The notes under the pieces are model-generated. The model was not told the origin of the DNA. It was given only the letters and a program-made list of their open reading frames with translations, and searched no databases. From Acidobacteria bacterium RIFCSPLOWO2_12_FULL_66_21 (GTDB lineage Bacteria; Acidobacteriota; Vicinamibacteria; Vicinamibacterales; 2-12-FULL-66-21): a stretch of DNA of 64,000 nt. The DNA lies in assembly GCA_001767455.1 (NCBI GenBank), contig MELC01000027.1, positions 1 to 64,000 of the forward strand. The letters are read 5' to 3'. This document shows, piece after piece, positions 34,437-45,300 of this stretch. Numbering within the stretch: position 1 is the stretch's first letter; every line of letters begins with the position of its first letter. The translations under genes were made by a program, and so were the position numbers.

Positions 34437-35643
34437 GTGTGGACTCCAGGCGCGCTGCCGCGGACCGTGGAAGAGCGGCCACCGCGGCGGCGCCGGCGAG
34501 CGCGATGACCATCAGCAGCACGAAGCCGCCGCGGTAGCTGCCGGTCACATCGCGCAGATACCCGATGAACATCGGCGAGGTGGCCTCGGCGACGCCGTCC
34601 GCGGTGAGAATCACGCCGAGCAACCGGCCAAGCACCCGCACGCCAAACAACTCGGCGGCGATCAGCGGGATGATCAAGTACTCGCCTCCGAGGCCAAGCC
34701 CGAAGACGATCGAGAAGGCGTAGAGCGCCGGGCGCGACGCGCCCAGGAACAACAGCGGGATCGACGAGGCGATCAGCAGGTAGATGATCAGCATCACCTG
34801 TTTCTTCGGGAGGTGATCGGCGAGCCATCCCATGAACAGCCGTCCGGCAATGCTGCACGTCAGCACGATGGAGGCGATCCCCAGCGCGTCGCGCTGCGTC
34901 AGGTGCAGGTCCAGGCTCAGGTACAGCTTCAAGTGCTGGTTGGTCCCGCCGACCGCGCCGATCGAGCACATGCTGCCGATGGCCAGCAGATAGAACGCCG
35001 GCATGCGGAACAGACCGCCGATTGGGGCGACGGGCGCCGGCCGCGCGGTCACCGCCGGTGTCTCCTCCGGCGACTCCCGGATGAAATACGCCAGGGGCAA
35101 GGCGATGAGAACGATCAGGATGCCGAGCACCTGGAGCGCGTCGCGCCAGCCAAGGGAGGGCAGCAGCCGCGCCGTGATGAGCGGCACGAGCGCACCGCCG
35201 ATCCCGATGCCCAGGTACGCAAACCCCATGGCTTTGCCGCGCCCGGTCGTGAACCACCGAGAGAGGAGCACCTGGTTGGGCAGCGGTCCGCCGCACACAT
35301 AGCCGAGCGCATTGAGGAGGTAGAACGAATAGAACATCCAGAGCGCCGTCATGTGCGCGAGACCGACGAGCGCGCCGCCCGCCATCACGATGCCGGCCAT
35401 CATCAGGCGCCGCGGTCCGAACCGATCCACGATCCAGCCGGCGAGGAACCCGAACAGCGGCCCGACGACCAGCTTGCTCAGCGCGTTGCCGGACGTCACC
35501 TGCGTCCGCGACCAGCCGAACTCCGTGACCATGAAGTCGTAGTACAGCGGCAGCCCGTACAGCGCGAGGCCGACGATCGCGAAGAGGGCGGCGAACGCGG
35601 TGAGCGCGACGTGGCGCCGCGGAGCGTCGAGCCGGTCAGGCAT
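34429..35643 (-). CDS. MFS transporter (oxalate/formate antiporter-like)
   Basis: The 404-residue protein has twelve predicted helices, with the MFS loop 2-3 motif GWIVDRFGPRRLM (about 70) and a similar GWLADHLPKKQVM after helix 8. Its closest style is the OFA/monocarboxylate group. ATG 35643 is chosen because the first helix follows shortly and the start overlaps the upstream enzyme gene by 8 bp. A sugar acid or sugar substrate is inferred from the neighbouring glycosidase and isomerase. Confidence 0.87.
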   Translation of the reverse strand: MPDRLDAPRRHVALTAFAALFAIVGLALYGLPLYYDFMVTEFGWSRTQVTSGNALSKLVVGPLFGFLAGWIVDRFGPRRLMMAGIVMAGGALVGLAHMTALWMFYSFYLLNALGYVCGGPLPNQVLLSRWFTTGRGKAMGFAYLGIGIGGALVPLITARLLPSLGWRDALQVLGILIVLIALPLAYFIRESPEETPAVTARPAPVAPIGGLFRMPAFYLLAIGSMCSIGAVGGTNQHLKLYLSLDLHLTQRDALGIASIVLTCSIAGRLFMGWLADHLPKKQVMLIIYLLIASSIPLLFLGASRPALYAFSIVFGLGLGGEYLIIPLIAAELFGVRVLGRLLGVILTADGVAEATSPMFIGYLRDVTGSYRGGFVLLMVIALAGAAAVAALPRSAAARLESTHV

Positions 35644-37522
35644 TGCGGCACTCCAGCAGCCGCGCGGAGTGCGGCGGCATCTTCTCCAGCGTGACGCGCG
35701 ACACCGCGCGTGCGACCGGCTCACCCGTCCAGAAGTCCACGACGTCCGACACGCGCGGCAGCGCGGCGCTCACCGTCGCCGGCGTGTCCTCCCAGTTGAA
35801 CGCGCACACCGTCAGCCGTCCGGCGAGCGCGATCGTGCCGGCGCGCAGGCTGTCGTCCTCGAACACCGCGGGGACACCGGTTGGCGGAACGAGCTTCTTC
35901 AGAATCGCGAGGCGATGCTCCGGCAGGGTGGTGAGATCGTCTCCCGACAACAGCATGCCCCCGGTGGCGTACACCGCGGACGCGTGGAACTGGAACTCGT
36001 CGTCGGTCAGGTCGTTCCCGCTGAGGACGATGGCGTCCGGGTCGTTCCACCACAGCCGCCCGTTCTGCCAGTTGCGCAGCAGATTCTGGCGCGCCGTGGC
36101 GCGCACGCGGTCCCACGTGCGCGTGATGTCGTTGGAGCTGCGCGATCCGTGTACGAGACCGAGCGAGGGCCACAGCGGATGGTTGCAGCCGAGGATGAAA
36201 CTGTCGCCGGCGCCGCGCCGGATCGCGGCCATGCCGCGTCGATATGCCTCAATCCGCGTCGCGCGCGGATCGTGAAACCGGCCGCCGTGGATCGCCCCCC
36301 AGAAGTTCGCGTCCAGCTTGAAGTACGTGCAGCCCCACTCGCGGCGCATGGTGTCGAAGACGCGCTCGAAGTGTGCCTGGACCTCCGGGTGGGTGCCGTC
36401 GAGGACGTACCACGGCCCGTGGCGCCAGCCGCCGAACGTCACCGTGTCGGACCGGAGCGGCGCTCCGTCCGCGTTCTTCACGAACCAGCCGGGATGCTGC
36501 TGAAAGACGTGCGAGGCTGCCTCGGCGACGAAGGGTGCCACCCAGATGGCCGGCTGAAACCCGCGTTTGCGGATGTCGTCGAGCACACGGCGCACGTCGC
36601 CACCGAACGCCGCGCCCGTCTCGAGCCAGTCGCCCATCGCCGGCTGATACCCGTCGTCGATCTGCACGTAGGCAAGCCCCGGGATCTTCGTTGAAATCGC
36701 GTCCAGGTTGTCGAGCACTTGCTTCGCGGTCACGCGCGGGCCGAAGCAGTACCACGAACACCAGCCGGTCGGCGGAGCCGCCGAGACGAGCCGCGGGTGG
36801 TTCTCGCCGACGCGCGCGGCGGCGGCCGAGAGCAGCGCGCCGGAGTCGCGGCCGCTGGCGATCCAGAACTCCTCGAGTTCCCACGACTCGCCCGCCGGCA
36901 GGGTCAACCCTTCGGTGTCGACGATGACCTCGAGGCCCGCGGGCGGCCGGAGGCGGAACGCGCCGCTGAAGCGCCGGCATGACGTGAACGCCAGCGCCCA
37001 GGCGGCACCGCCCGGCGGCGACAGCGTGAGCAGACCGTAGAAGCTCCGCGTGTCCTCGGGCGACGGCAGCTTGTAATGCTTCACGTCCGTGTACGACCCG
37101 AGATCCTTCGGCGCGCCCAGCGTCCCCCCGGTCTGCGAGAGCATCTGGAAGCCCTCGCCGTACAGGTGGGTGGACTCCGGAAGCGCCAGGTCGAGACCGA
37201 ACAGGACGATCCCGGCGAGCGCAACAGGCGCGCCCGAGCGGTTTGTCACGCGCGAGCGGCAGCGATTGCCGGTCCACTCCCGCTCGAGCGCGACCCGTGC
37301 CAGGAGACGCGCGTCCATGCCGGGGGAGGTGGGCACCAGACGGTACGGGGCTTTCCGGATCTGGTCCAGGCGCGGCAGCGGCGCGGGGACCGGCTGCTGC
37401 AGTGCGGCGGCCAGCGGCATGGCGACGACACCCGCCAGCCATTCGCGGCGGGACAGCCCGAGATCTGCGGTCCCTGCGCGGGTTCCGTCAGCGTCGCGTC
37501 GCGGCGAGGTCGGGTCGATCAC
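35636..37522 (-). CDS. GH36/GH27-like alpha-galactosidase, exported
   Basis: GTG 37522 gives 628 residues and a leader with SRREWLAGVVAMPLAAALQ. An N-terminal beta-sandwich (about 40-270) is followed by a catalytic TIM barrel with GWCSWYCFGPRVTAKQVLDN, YVQIDDGYQPAMGDW, CTYFKLDANFWGA (nucleophile Asp about 404) and later LWWNDPDAIVLSGNDLTDDE (likely acid/base). This is the clan GH-D pattern of alpha-galactosidases and raffinose-family or Sip1-like enzymes. The start overlaps the galT stop by 35 bp. With GalT next door, galactose release and entry to the Leloir pathway is a consistent picture. Confidence 0.85.
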   Translation of the reverse strand: MIDPTSPRRDADGTRAGTADLGLSRREWLAGVVAMPLAAALQQPVPAPLPRLDQIRKAPYRLVPTSPGMDARLLARVALEREWTGNRCRSRVTNRSGAPVALAGIVLFGLDLALPESTHLYGEGFQMLSQTGGTLGAPKDLGSYTDVKHYKLPSPEDTRSFYGLLTLSPPGGAAWALAFTSCRRFSGAFRLRPPAGLEVIVDTEGLTLPAGESWELEEFWIASGRDSGALLSAAAARVGENHPRLVSAAPPTGWCSWYCFGPRVTAKQVLDNLDAISTKIPGLAYVQIDDGYQPAMGDWLETGAAFGGDVRRVLDDIRKRGFQPAIWVAPFVAEAASHVFQQHPGWFVKNADGAPLRSDTVTFGGWRHGPWYVLDGTHPEVQAHFERVFDTMRREWGCTYFKLDANFWGAIHGGRFHDPRATRIEAYRRGMAAIRRGAGDSFILGCNHPLWPSLGLVHGSRSSNDITRTWDRVRATARQNLLRNWQNGRLWWNDPDAIVLSGNDLTDDEFQFHASAVYATGGMLLSGDDLTTLPEHRLAILKKLVPPTGVPAVFEDDSLRAGTIALAGRLTVCAFNWEDTPATVSAALPRVSDVVDFWTGEPVARAVSRVTLEKMPPHSARLLECRNA

Positions 37523-38555
37523 GGTAATGCTCCTCTCGCACGGCGCGAAGGCGCGCCGCGGCATCCTCGGGGGTGATATCACGCTGCGGGGTACCCAAGA
37601 GCTCGTAGCCGACCATGAACTTGCGGACCGTCGCCGATCGCAGGAGCGGCGGATAGAAGTGCGTGTGCAGGTGCCACTCGTCGTGCGGGCCACCGTCGGA
37701 TGGGCGTTGATGGAACCCCATCGAATACGGAAACGGCGTCTCGAACAGGTTGTCGTACCGCGTCGTCACGCGCTTCAGAATGTCGGCGAGCGCGCGCCGC
37801 TCGTCGTCACGCAGCGCGTCGAGTGCCTGGACGTGGCGCTTCGGGATGACGAGGAGCTCGAACGGCCAGATCGCCCAGAACGGCACGATCGCGGCAAAGG
37901 CATCGTTGGCGGCGACGAGTCGCTCGTTCGTGCGCGTCTCGCGCGCGAGGTAATCGCAGAGCAGGCATGCGTGCCCCGCGGCTTTGTACGCGAGGAGCGA
38001 GGCCTGCTCGCGCGCGGGCTCATTCGGGACGCTCGCCGGCGCCCACACTTGGCAGTGCGGATGGGGATTGCTCGCGCCCATCTGGGCTCCCCGGTTCTCG
38101 AAGATCTGCACGTACCAGACGTGCGGCAGGCGCCCGAGGGCGGTGGTCTGCTCGGCCCACGTGTCGACCACGCGGCCGAGCGCCGGCACGTCCAGGCGGG
38201 ACATGGTGAGATCGTGGCGCGGGGTGAAGCAGATGACGCGGCACACGCCAGGCTCCGTGCGCGCGAGGAGCAGGGGGTCGTCGCCGTACTCGGCGGCCGG
38301 CGTGGAAGCACGGAGGGCGGGAAAGTCGTTGTCGAAGACGAATGTCGAGTCGTAGCGCGGATTCGTCTCGCCGTTGGCGCGCCGCACGCCCGGGCACAGG
38401 TAGCAGGCGGGGTCGTGCGAGGGCACCTCCTCGGCAACCGCGGCCTCGACGGCCCCCTGCCACGGGCGTTCGGTTCGCTGCGGGGACACCTGCACCCAGG
38501 TGGCCGTGAGCGGATTCCACCGCACGTGCGGATGCGCGTTCAGTCCGTCCATCAT
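37488..38555 (-). CDS. galT: Galactose-1-phosphate uridylyltransferase
   Basis: The 355-residue GalT has HVRWNPLTATWVQVSPQR near the start, CYLCPG and CLLCDY metal-binding cysteines, the active-site SNPHPHCQVWAP (HPH, second His nucleophile) and the Fe-site DEWHLHTHFYPPLLRS. It converts UDP-glucose and galactose-1-phosphate to glucose-1-phosphate and UDP-galactose. The ATG overlaps the stop of the upstream lyase (ATGA at 38552-38555). galK and galE are not in the window. Confidence 0.93.
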   Translation of the reverse strand: MMDGLNAHPHVRWNPLTATWVQVSPQRTERPWQGAVEAAVAEEVPSHDPACYLCPGVRRANGETNPRYDSTFVFDNDFPALRASTPAAEYGDDPLLLARTEPGVCRVICFTPRHDLTMSRLDVPALGRVVDTWAEQTTALGRLPHVWYVQIFENRGAQMGASNPHPHCQVWAPASVPNEPAREQASLLAYKAAGHACLLCDYLARETRTNERLVAANDAFAAIVPFWAIWPFELLVIPKRHVQALDALRDDERRALADILKRVTTRYDNLFETPFPYSMGFHQRPSDGGPHDEWHLHTHFYPPLLRSATVRKFMVGYELLGTPQRDITPEDAAARLRAVREEHYRDRPDLAATRR

Positions 38556-39727
38556 GGATGTGGGACTCCCGCGTTCTCCTGTGTCGCATCGATCCACAGC
38601 AGCGGCTGGCGGACGAAATAGTTGCGGACCACTTCTTCGACGCTCGAGTCCGCCGGCAGCCCTTCCCAGAGCTGGACATAGTCCGGACGGCCGAGCGCGA
38701 TGCCGGCAAAGAGCAGGCTCTCCTGCCGCATGGGCCAGTCCCGGTCGTACATCACATCGGGAGGATGCGGCCACGCGTGTTTGTCCCTGATGAACGGGGC
38801 CATGAACGCCATCGCGCGCCGCATGCCCCGGCCGTCGGGCAACTCGAAGGTCCAGAGGCTGTCGGCCCGCGTGGACAGGATTTGACAAACGGTCGCCATG
38901 GCCTCGAGGTTGAACAGGGAGTAGCCGTACGGCTTCGTGCGGCGCAGCTCCTCTGGGAAGCTGCCGTCGGCCGCCATCTGGTTCGGAACGATGATTGCGG
39001 TGAACCGCCGGCGTGCGTCGGCGAGCAGGCCGGCGTTGTTCGTGAGCCGCGCGAACGCGGCGACCTGCATCACCCAGCAGGTCGCATGGTTGTTCTTCGC
39101 GTCGCGCTCGGAGATCCCGTACGAATGCGTCGTGATCCAGTCGAGATACTCCGCGAACCAGCGGCGGACACCGCGATCGTCCTCGGCGGTCCACCCCGGC
39201 GCGCCCTCGAGGCGCTCCACGGCGCGCGCGACTTCCACGAGGTGAATCGTGTCGATGATCCCGGTGCCGCGGCCCGTGACGCGGCCGTGGATCGCCTGCG
39301 CGAACTGCAGGTTCGGGGTCATGCGGGTGTCCGGCGTGATGAACCAGGCGCGCAGGTGATCGGCGGCGCGGGCCGCGTAGGGCGCCTTCCGGGTGAGCTG
39401 CCACGCGGCGACGAGCGCCGGCACCTGCACCGATAGCCGCATCAGCGCGCGCCGATGATCGGCGAAGTTGGCCGGGTTCGACATCCCGTCGCGCTGTATG
39501 TATGGACCGCCGGGATTGTCAGGATCGGGCCACCAGTAATCCCCCTCGGAAAAGAAGTCGTGCAGGCCGCCCGCGCTGCGCGGGGAACGCGAGGCTGTGA
39601 CGGTTATCGGCCGCTCGGCGAGATACCGATCGGCGGCGCGCAGGACGCGCGCGCGTTCGCGCGGCAGATCGATTGGGGACGCGGCAGCGAGCAACGCCGC
39701 CGGCAACACCAGTGCCACGATTCTCAC
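38552..39727 (-). CDS. Alginate-lyase-fold polysaccharide lyase, secreted (paralogue 1)
   Basis: GTG 39727 gives a 391-residue protein with a signal peptide (IVALVLPAALLAAASP). The alpha/alpha-toroid alginate lyase domain (Pfam alginate_lyase) contains FSEGDYWWPDPDNPGGPYIQ, NFADHRRALMRLSVQVPALV and the catalytic-region SERDAKNNHATCWVMQVA (Asn-Asn-His). The family acts on alginate or other uronate polymers such as glucuronan; the substrate here is likely a uronic-acid-containing plant or microbial glycan. A paralogue at 49404-50636 shares the DYWWPDP-like and NNH motifs. Confidence 0.83.
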   Translation of the reverse strand: MRIVALVLPAALLAAASPIDLPRERARVLRAADRYLAERPITVTASRSPRSAGGLHDFFSEGDYWWPDPDNPGGPYIQRDGMSNPANFADHRRALMRLSVQVPALVAAWQLTRKAPYAARAADHLRAWFITPDTRMTPNLQFAQAIHGRVTGRGTGIIDTIHLVEVARAVERLEGAPGWTAEDDRGVRRWFAEYLDWITTHSYGISERDAKNNHATCWVMQVAAFARLTNNAGLLADARRRFTAIIVPNQMAADGSFPEELRRTKPYGYSLFNLEAMATVCQILSTRADSLWTFELPDGRGMRRAMAFMAPFIRDKHAWPHPPDVMYDRDWPMRQESLLFAGIALGRPDYVQLWEGLPADSSVEEVVRNYFVRQPLLWIDATQENAGVPHP

Positions 39728-39752
39728 TCGCGCACCTCGACTCGGGTCGGGA

Positions 39753-40778
39753 TCAGGCCGCTCCGCCGCTCGACCGCCGCACGACGAGGTACGGCGGGAT
39801 CACCACGCGCTGGAACCGCCCCTTGGCCGCGGCCCCGCCGTCGAGCCGCTCGAGCATCAGCTCCGCGGCGCGCCGGCCCTGGTCCTCGCGCGACCAGCCC
39901 ACGGTGGTCAGCGGCACCCTCAACAGGTCGCCCAGCGCGATGTCCCCGGCGCCGACCACGGCGATGTTTTCGGGCACCCGGAGGCCCGCTTCCCAGATCG
40001 CTTTCATCGCGCCGATGGCTGCCGGGTCGTTGCTCGCGAAGACGGCGTCGACGCGCGGCGTGACGGCGAGCAGCTTCTTCATCCCGCGGTAGCCGTCCGA
40101 TTCCATGAAGCCGCCCTTCACCATCCAATGGGGGCGCAGGGCGATGCCGGCGTCCTTCAACGCGGCGCGGTATCCGTCGGCCCGGCGCTTGGCGTGCACG
40201 ATCGAGGGGCCGGTGATATGCGCAATCGCGCGCCGGCCCTGCGCGGCGAGGTGGGCCGTGGCGAGCCGCCCGACCATCTCGTCGTCGGTGAGGACCCGAT
40301 CGCAGCGCACGTCCGTGTGATCGTCGCGGTCGATCATCACGATCTCGATGCCGAGGCCGGTCAAGTCGCGGAGCAGGTCCGAATTGCCGGAGGCGTTCGC
40401 CGACGCCAGCACGATCCCGTCGACCTGCCGCTGGCGCAGCATGTCGAGCTCCGCGCGCTCCTTCTTCGCGTTCTCGTTCGAGCTGCAGAGCAGCAGGCCG
40501 TAGCCGCGCGCGCTGACGGCGGCCTCGAGACCGGCGACGATTTCCACGAAGAAGGAGTGCATCAGGTCGGGGATGACGATGCCGAGTGTGTGGGTGCGCC
40601 GGAGCGTGAGACTGCGGGCGACCGCGTTGGGCTGGTAGCCGAGCTCGGCGACCTTGGCGAGCACCCGCGCGCGCGTGGCGTGGCCGATGTCCTCGCGGTT
40701 GTTGAGGACCTTGGAGACGGTCGTGATGGACACGCCGAGCTCTCCGGCGATCCGTTTCATCGTGGTGGTGGGCGCCAT
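39753..40778 (-). CDS. LacI-family transcriptional repressor
   Basis: The 341-residue regulator has the helix-turn-helix MKRIAGELGVSITTVSKVLN, the hinge helix (NAVARSLTLRRTHTLGIVIP) and a periplasmic-binding-protein-like sugar domain with VDAVFASNDPAAIGAMKAIW. It is divergent from the fucosidase operon; paired palindromes of the LacI type (central CG) fill the gap at 40800-40837, and a second set lies at 45804-45841. Repression lifted by a sugar such as L-fucose is inferred. Confidence 0.93.
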   Translation of the reverse strand: MAPTTTMKRIAGELGVSITTVSKVLNNREDIGHATRARVLAKVAELGYQPNAVARSLTLRRTHTLGIVIPDLMHSFFVEIVAGLEAAVSARGYGLLLCSSNENAKKERAELDMLRQRQVDGIVLASANASGNSDLLRDLTGLGIEIVMIDRDDHTDVRCDRVLTDDEMVGRLATAHLAAQGRRAIAHITGPSIVHAKRRADGYRAALKDAGIALRPHWMVKGGFMESDGYRGMKKLLAVTPRVDAVFASNDPAAIGAMKAIWEAGLRVPENIAVVGAGDIALGDLLRVPLTTVGWSREDQGRRAAELMLERLDGGAAAKGRFQRVVIPPYLVVRRSSGGAA

Positions 40779-40799
40779 CGGTCCTGTGTGCTCCGGTTT

Positions 40800-40837
40800 G
40801 CTTTACCGTTAAAGTAACTTGACTTTAACGGTAAAGG
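40800..40837 (+). promoter_or_regulatory. Double LacI-type operator with promoter, copy 1
   Basis: Two 16-bp sites, GCTTTACCGTTAAAGT (40800-40815) and ACTTTAACGGTAAAGG (40822-40837), have a central CG as LacI-family operators do. Together they form a perfect 15-bp inverted repeat with a 6-nt spacer, centres 22 bp (two helical turns) apart. TTGACT at 40819-40824 can serve as -35 with TATCAC at 40842-40847 as a weak -10 reading towards the fucosidase. Confidence 0.78.
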
Positions 40838-40891
40838 ATAGTATCACAAGCCCGCGCTTTCCGTGCGTCCCCGTCCGAGAAGGAGAGAGAC

Positions 40892-42286
40892 ATGCCTCGT
40901 CGCGCGCTGGCGTTCACCCTTTGGCTAATACCGGTCGCCCTGCTCACGATGTCGGCGCAGGCGCCCGCGCCCAAGGCCCCGGATCCGGCAAAGCCGCAGC
41001 GGCTCGCGTGGTTCCGCGAGGCGAAATACGGACTGTTCATTCACTGGGGACTGTACTCGATTCCCGCGGGGGAGTGGAACGGCACGCGGTCGCTCGGGCT
41101 CGGGGAGTGGATCATGAACCGCTCGCGCATTCCCGTTCGTGAATACGAGAAGCTCGCCGGCCGCTTCAACCCCGTCAAGTTCAACGCCGACCAATGGGTG
41201 CAGCTCGCCCAGGACGCGGGGATGAAGTACATCGTGATCACGTCGAAGCATCACGACGGATTCGCGATGTTCCGCTCAACGGCCAGCAGGTACAACATCG
41301 CCGACGCCACGCCCTTCAAGCGTGACGTGCTGAAGGAGCTGGCGGACGCCTGCGCGAAGCGCGGCATGCGTCTGGGCTTCTACTACTCGCAGTCCCAGGA
41401 CTGGCACGAGCCGGGCGGCGCGGGCAACACGTGGGACTTCGGCCCGGACCAGGACGCGGGCGGCAAGGAGCTGAAGCCGTACGACGAGTACCTGCGCGGC
41501 AAGGCGGAGCCGCAGGTGCGCGAACTGCTTACCGGGTACGGGCCGGTCGCCCTGATCTGGTTCGACACGCCGCGGATGATGGGCGGCGATCGCGGCCAGC
41601 GCTTTGCGACGATCGTCCGCACCCTGCAGCCGAACACGCTCATCGACGGCCGTCTCGGAACGGAAGGGGACTACCGCTCGACGGGGGACAACGTGGTCCC
41701 GCCCGCGGCGTCCGACGAGGCGTGGGAGACGCCGGCGACGATCAACGACACCTGGGGCTATCGCACCGACGACACGAACTGGAAGTCGCCGGGGCAGATC
41801 ACCTTCAAGCTCGTGGACATCGTCAGCAAGGGGGGCAACTACCTGCTCAACGTGGGGCCCACGTCCGAGGGCATCATCCCGGCGGCCAGCCAGGACGTCC
41901 TCCGGACGGTCGGGCGATGGCTGAAGAAGAACGGGGAAGCCGTCTACGGCGCGGGGCGCTCGCCCTTCGGGGACGAGTTCGGCGAATACACCGCGCGGGG
42001 CGCGACGGACGTGCGCGGCCAGAAGCGGTTCCTGCCGCAGACGGAGTGGCGCGTCACGGCGAAGCCGGGAAAGCTGTATTTCACGTTCTTCAGCGAGCCG
42101 CGGGCGCCGTTCGAGATTCCCGCGATGAAGAACCGGGTCGTGCGCGCCTACCAGCTCGCGGACGGCGCGCCTGTGGAGCTCAAGAGCGAGAACGGGCGCA
42201 CGACATTCACGATGGCGCGGCCCATGCTCGACCCGATGGCCACGGTGGTGGTCGTCGAGTACGAGGGGGATCCGATCGTGCGTTGA
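40892..42286 (+). CDS. Secreted alpha-L-fucosidase (GH29)
   Basis: The 464-residue exported enzyme has a signal region (LWLIPVALLTMSAQA). Family motifs include WFREAKYGLFIHWGLYSIPA, YIVITSKHHDGFAMFRS, MRLGFYYSQSQDWHEP and PVALIWFDTP with the likely nucleophile Asp225, then NYLLNVGPTSEGIIP. A C-terminal beta domain follows. GH29 enzymes release terminal L-fucose with retention. GAAGGAG before ATG 40892 supports the start. It is the first gene after the operator and is followed by a TonB receptor. Confidence 0.94.
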   Translation: MPRRALAFTLWLIPVALLTMSAQAPAPKAPDPAKPQRLAWFREAKYGLFIHWGLYSIPAGEWNGTRSLGLGEWIMNRSRIPVREYEKLAGRFNPVKFNADQWVQLAQDAGMKYIVITSKHHDGFAMFRSTASRYNIADATPFKRDVLKELADACAKRGMRLGFYYSQSQDWHEPGGAGNTWDFGPDQDAGGKELKPYDEYLRGKAEPQVRELLTGYGPVALIWFDTPRMMGGDRGQRFATIVRTLQPNTLIDGRLGTEGDYRSTGDNVVPPAASDEAWETPATINDTWGYRTDDTNWKSPGQITFKLVDIVSKGGNYLLNVGPTSEGIIPAASQDVLRTVGRWLKKNGEAVYGAGRSPFGDEFGEYTARGATDVRGQKRFLPQTEWRVTAKPGKLYFTFFSEPRAPFEIPAMKNRVVRAYQLADGAPVELKSENGRTTFTMARPMLDPMATVVVVEYEGDPIVR

Positions 42287-42396
42287 GCGCCCGCCGAACG
42301 CCGCGACAGGTGTGTGTGGTTTTCATAAACGGAGGGCGCCCGGCTCGATCGAGCGGGGCGGCCCGGCCGCTTGGCGACTGCGAAAGGAGCGGTTCC

Positions 42397-45300
42397 ATGC
42401 GTTTGCTCAGACCGACGGCCTTGTGGGTTCTCCTGGCGCTGGCGGTGCCGCTCACGGCGCTCGCCCAGACATCGATGGGGGGGGTGGACGGCACCGTGAC
42501 GGATGCGACCCGCGCCGGCGTGCCGGGGGCGACCGTCACGCTGATCAATCTCGGCACCAACATCCAGATCTCCCGCGTGACGAACGACCACGGCTACTTC
42601 ACGTTCGTGAACGTCCGGCCGGGCACCTACACCGTCACGATCGAGCTGCAGGGATTCAAGACGGCGAAGCTCGCGCCGTTCACCGTGAACGTCAACGAGA
42701 CCATCGCGCGCAACGTGGCGCTCGAAATCGGCGCGCTCAGCGAGGCCGTGCAGGTCCTCGGTCAATCGGAACTGCTCCAGACCGCGACGGCGGAGCTCGG
42801 CACCGTCGTCGAGGAGAAGGTGATTCGCTCGCTGCCGCTCCAGGGGCGCAACTTCACGTCCCTCCTGATGCTGACGCCGGGCGTGAACCCCGTGTCCACG
42901 GCCCAGGGACCGGCCGAGGAGACGGGCTTCGGCACGGAAGGGAATTCCGGCATTCCCGGCGGGCAGGTGATTAACGCCTCGGTCCAGGGGCAGCAGAACC
43001 GCTCGAAGATTTATTACATGGACGGCATCGTCAACACGAGCGTGCGCGCCGGCACCTACGTGGCGATGCCCGATATCGACTCGCTGCAGGAGTTCAAGGT
43101 CCAGTCGCACAGCGACAAGGCGGAATTCGGCGGCGTCACCGGCGGCGTGATCAACATGACGTCGAAATCGGGGACGAACCGCCTGAGCGGCGGCGCGTTC
43201 GCGTTCTTCCGCAACGAGAAGCTGGCCGCGCGCAACCCCTTTCGCGACGCGCTGACGCCGAAGCCGGAGTTCCGGCAATACCAGTTCGGCGGGAGTTTCG
43301 GCGGGCCCATTCTCAAGGACAAGACGTTCTATTTCGCCTCCTACGACGGGTGGAACTACCGGGACGTACAGGCCATCCGGCACACGGTCCCGACGCCGGC
43401 GGAACTCAACGGCGACTTCTCGCAGGCGTTTCACGGCCGCGCAATCTACAACCCGTTTACGACGCGCATCGAGAACGGGAAGATGGTGCGCGACCCGTTC
43501 CCCGGGAACGTCATCCCGCAGAACCTCATCTCGCCGCTGATGCAGGCCTTCCTGAAGGCGTACATGGTGGTCCCCAACCTGCCCGGTGAAGTCCGCGACA
43601 ACTTCCGGAACACGCGGGAGCGGACGAGCAAGTCGAACGCCCTCAACCTGCGGATCGACCATCACTTCTCGTCGAGCGACAACCTGTTCTTCCGCTGGAC
43701 CGAGCGTCGCGTGAATGTCTTCAACCCGATTGGCGATCGCGGTTTCAAGACTCCGGACTCGATCAATCGCAACTTCGGCGGCGGCTGGTTCCATTCCTTC
43801 TCTCCGAGCCTGATCCTGGAAACGCGAGGCGGTCTCGCCACCCAGCCGACCGAGGATGCGCCGCTCGAGCACGCGCTCGGGGTCACGCCGCAGTTGGGAC
43901 TGGGCCTGCCGCAACTCGACCGGTTCATCGGGTACTACGCGACGGGGTTCAGTCCGTGGAGCGTGCCGGATCTCGGCATGCAGGGGCCCCGCCCGCGCTC
44001 GAACCCGAACTGGAACGCCGCCGCGGACATGACCTGGCTGCACAGCAACCACACGTTCAAGGGGGGCTTCCAGATGCTGCAGATCGGCCGGCTGCAGCGC
44101 AACCAGTTCGGGCAGCTGAATTTCAGCAACGAGCAGACGCGCGATCCCCAGAAGACGTCCACGACGGGGGACGCGCTGGCGTCGGCGCTCCTGGGCATCC
44201 CGAGCCGGATCCAGGGCTTCGTACCGGACCTCGGCTTCATCGACTTCCACACGTCCACGATCTCCGGATACGTGCAGGACCAGTGGGCCCTGCGCCGCAA
44301 CCTGACGTTCACCTACGGCCTCCGCTACGACTACATCACGCGCGTGATCGGCAAGGGGCTGCAGAGCGGTCCCGACATGAACACGGGTGAGTGGCTGCTG
44401 GCGCTCAAGGACATGCCGCCGGTGTGCTCCGGGCAGGCGCCGCCGTGTCTGCCGGCGGCGCTCAATCTGATCCCCTTCTCCGAGCACATTCGGGCGACCG
44501 GACAGGAGTACTCGCTGCTGAAGCCGATTACGGACAACTGGGGCCCGCGCGCCGGTCTCGCGTGGCAGGTTGACGAGCACACGGTCCTCCGCACCGGCTA
44601 TTCGCTCATGTGGGACTCGATGATCTCGAGAAGTCAGTACGGCCAGCACCAGTTCGAGAGCTGGGGATGGCCGCAGTTCTCCGGGATCGACACCGGCAAC
44701 ATCAATCGCGAAGGGGAACCGCTCCAGACGCTCAACGACGTCACCTCGCTGCCCTTCGCGCTGCCGCGGGCCGCGCCGTGGAACTCGGACGGCTACTTCA
44801 ACGATCCGAACCGGAAGAACTCCTACTCGCATCAGTACCAGGCGGAAGTCCAGAGGGATTTGGGGCGCGACGTGATGGTCGGGGTCGGCTACGTGGGCAG
44901 CTACAACGGGCGGATGGAGTTCTCGGGCCGCGCGGCGGCCCCGAAGGTGCCCGCCTACGACGCGACCGGACGCAAGCTGCTGCCGGCCGAACGGGATCTG
45001 CTGCGGCCGTACCCGTACATCAACGGGACGTTCACCTACGAGACCGATCACGGGATGTCGAAGTACAACGCCCTCCAGGCCAAGCTCCAGCATCGCTTCT
45101 CGCACGGCTGGGCGAGCATGGTCTCCTACACCTTCTCGCGCTCGGTCGATACCAGCAGCGGCTGGTTCGACGCGGAGAACGGGCTTGGCGGACGCGCGCA
45201 GGTCCAGAACTTCCACGACATGGACGGCGCGCGCGGCGTGTCGAGCTACGACGTTCCGCACATCTTCACCTGGGCGGGGGTCGCCGAGATCCCTGTGGGG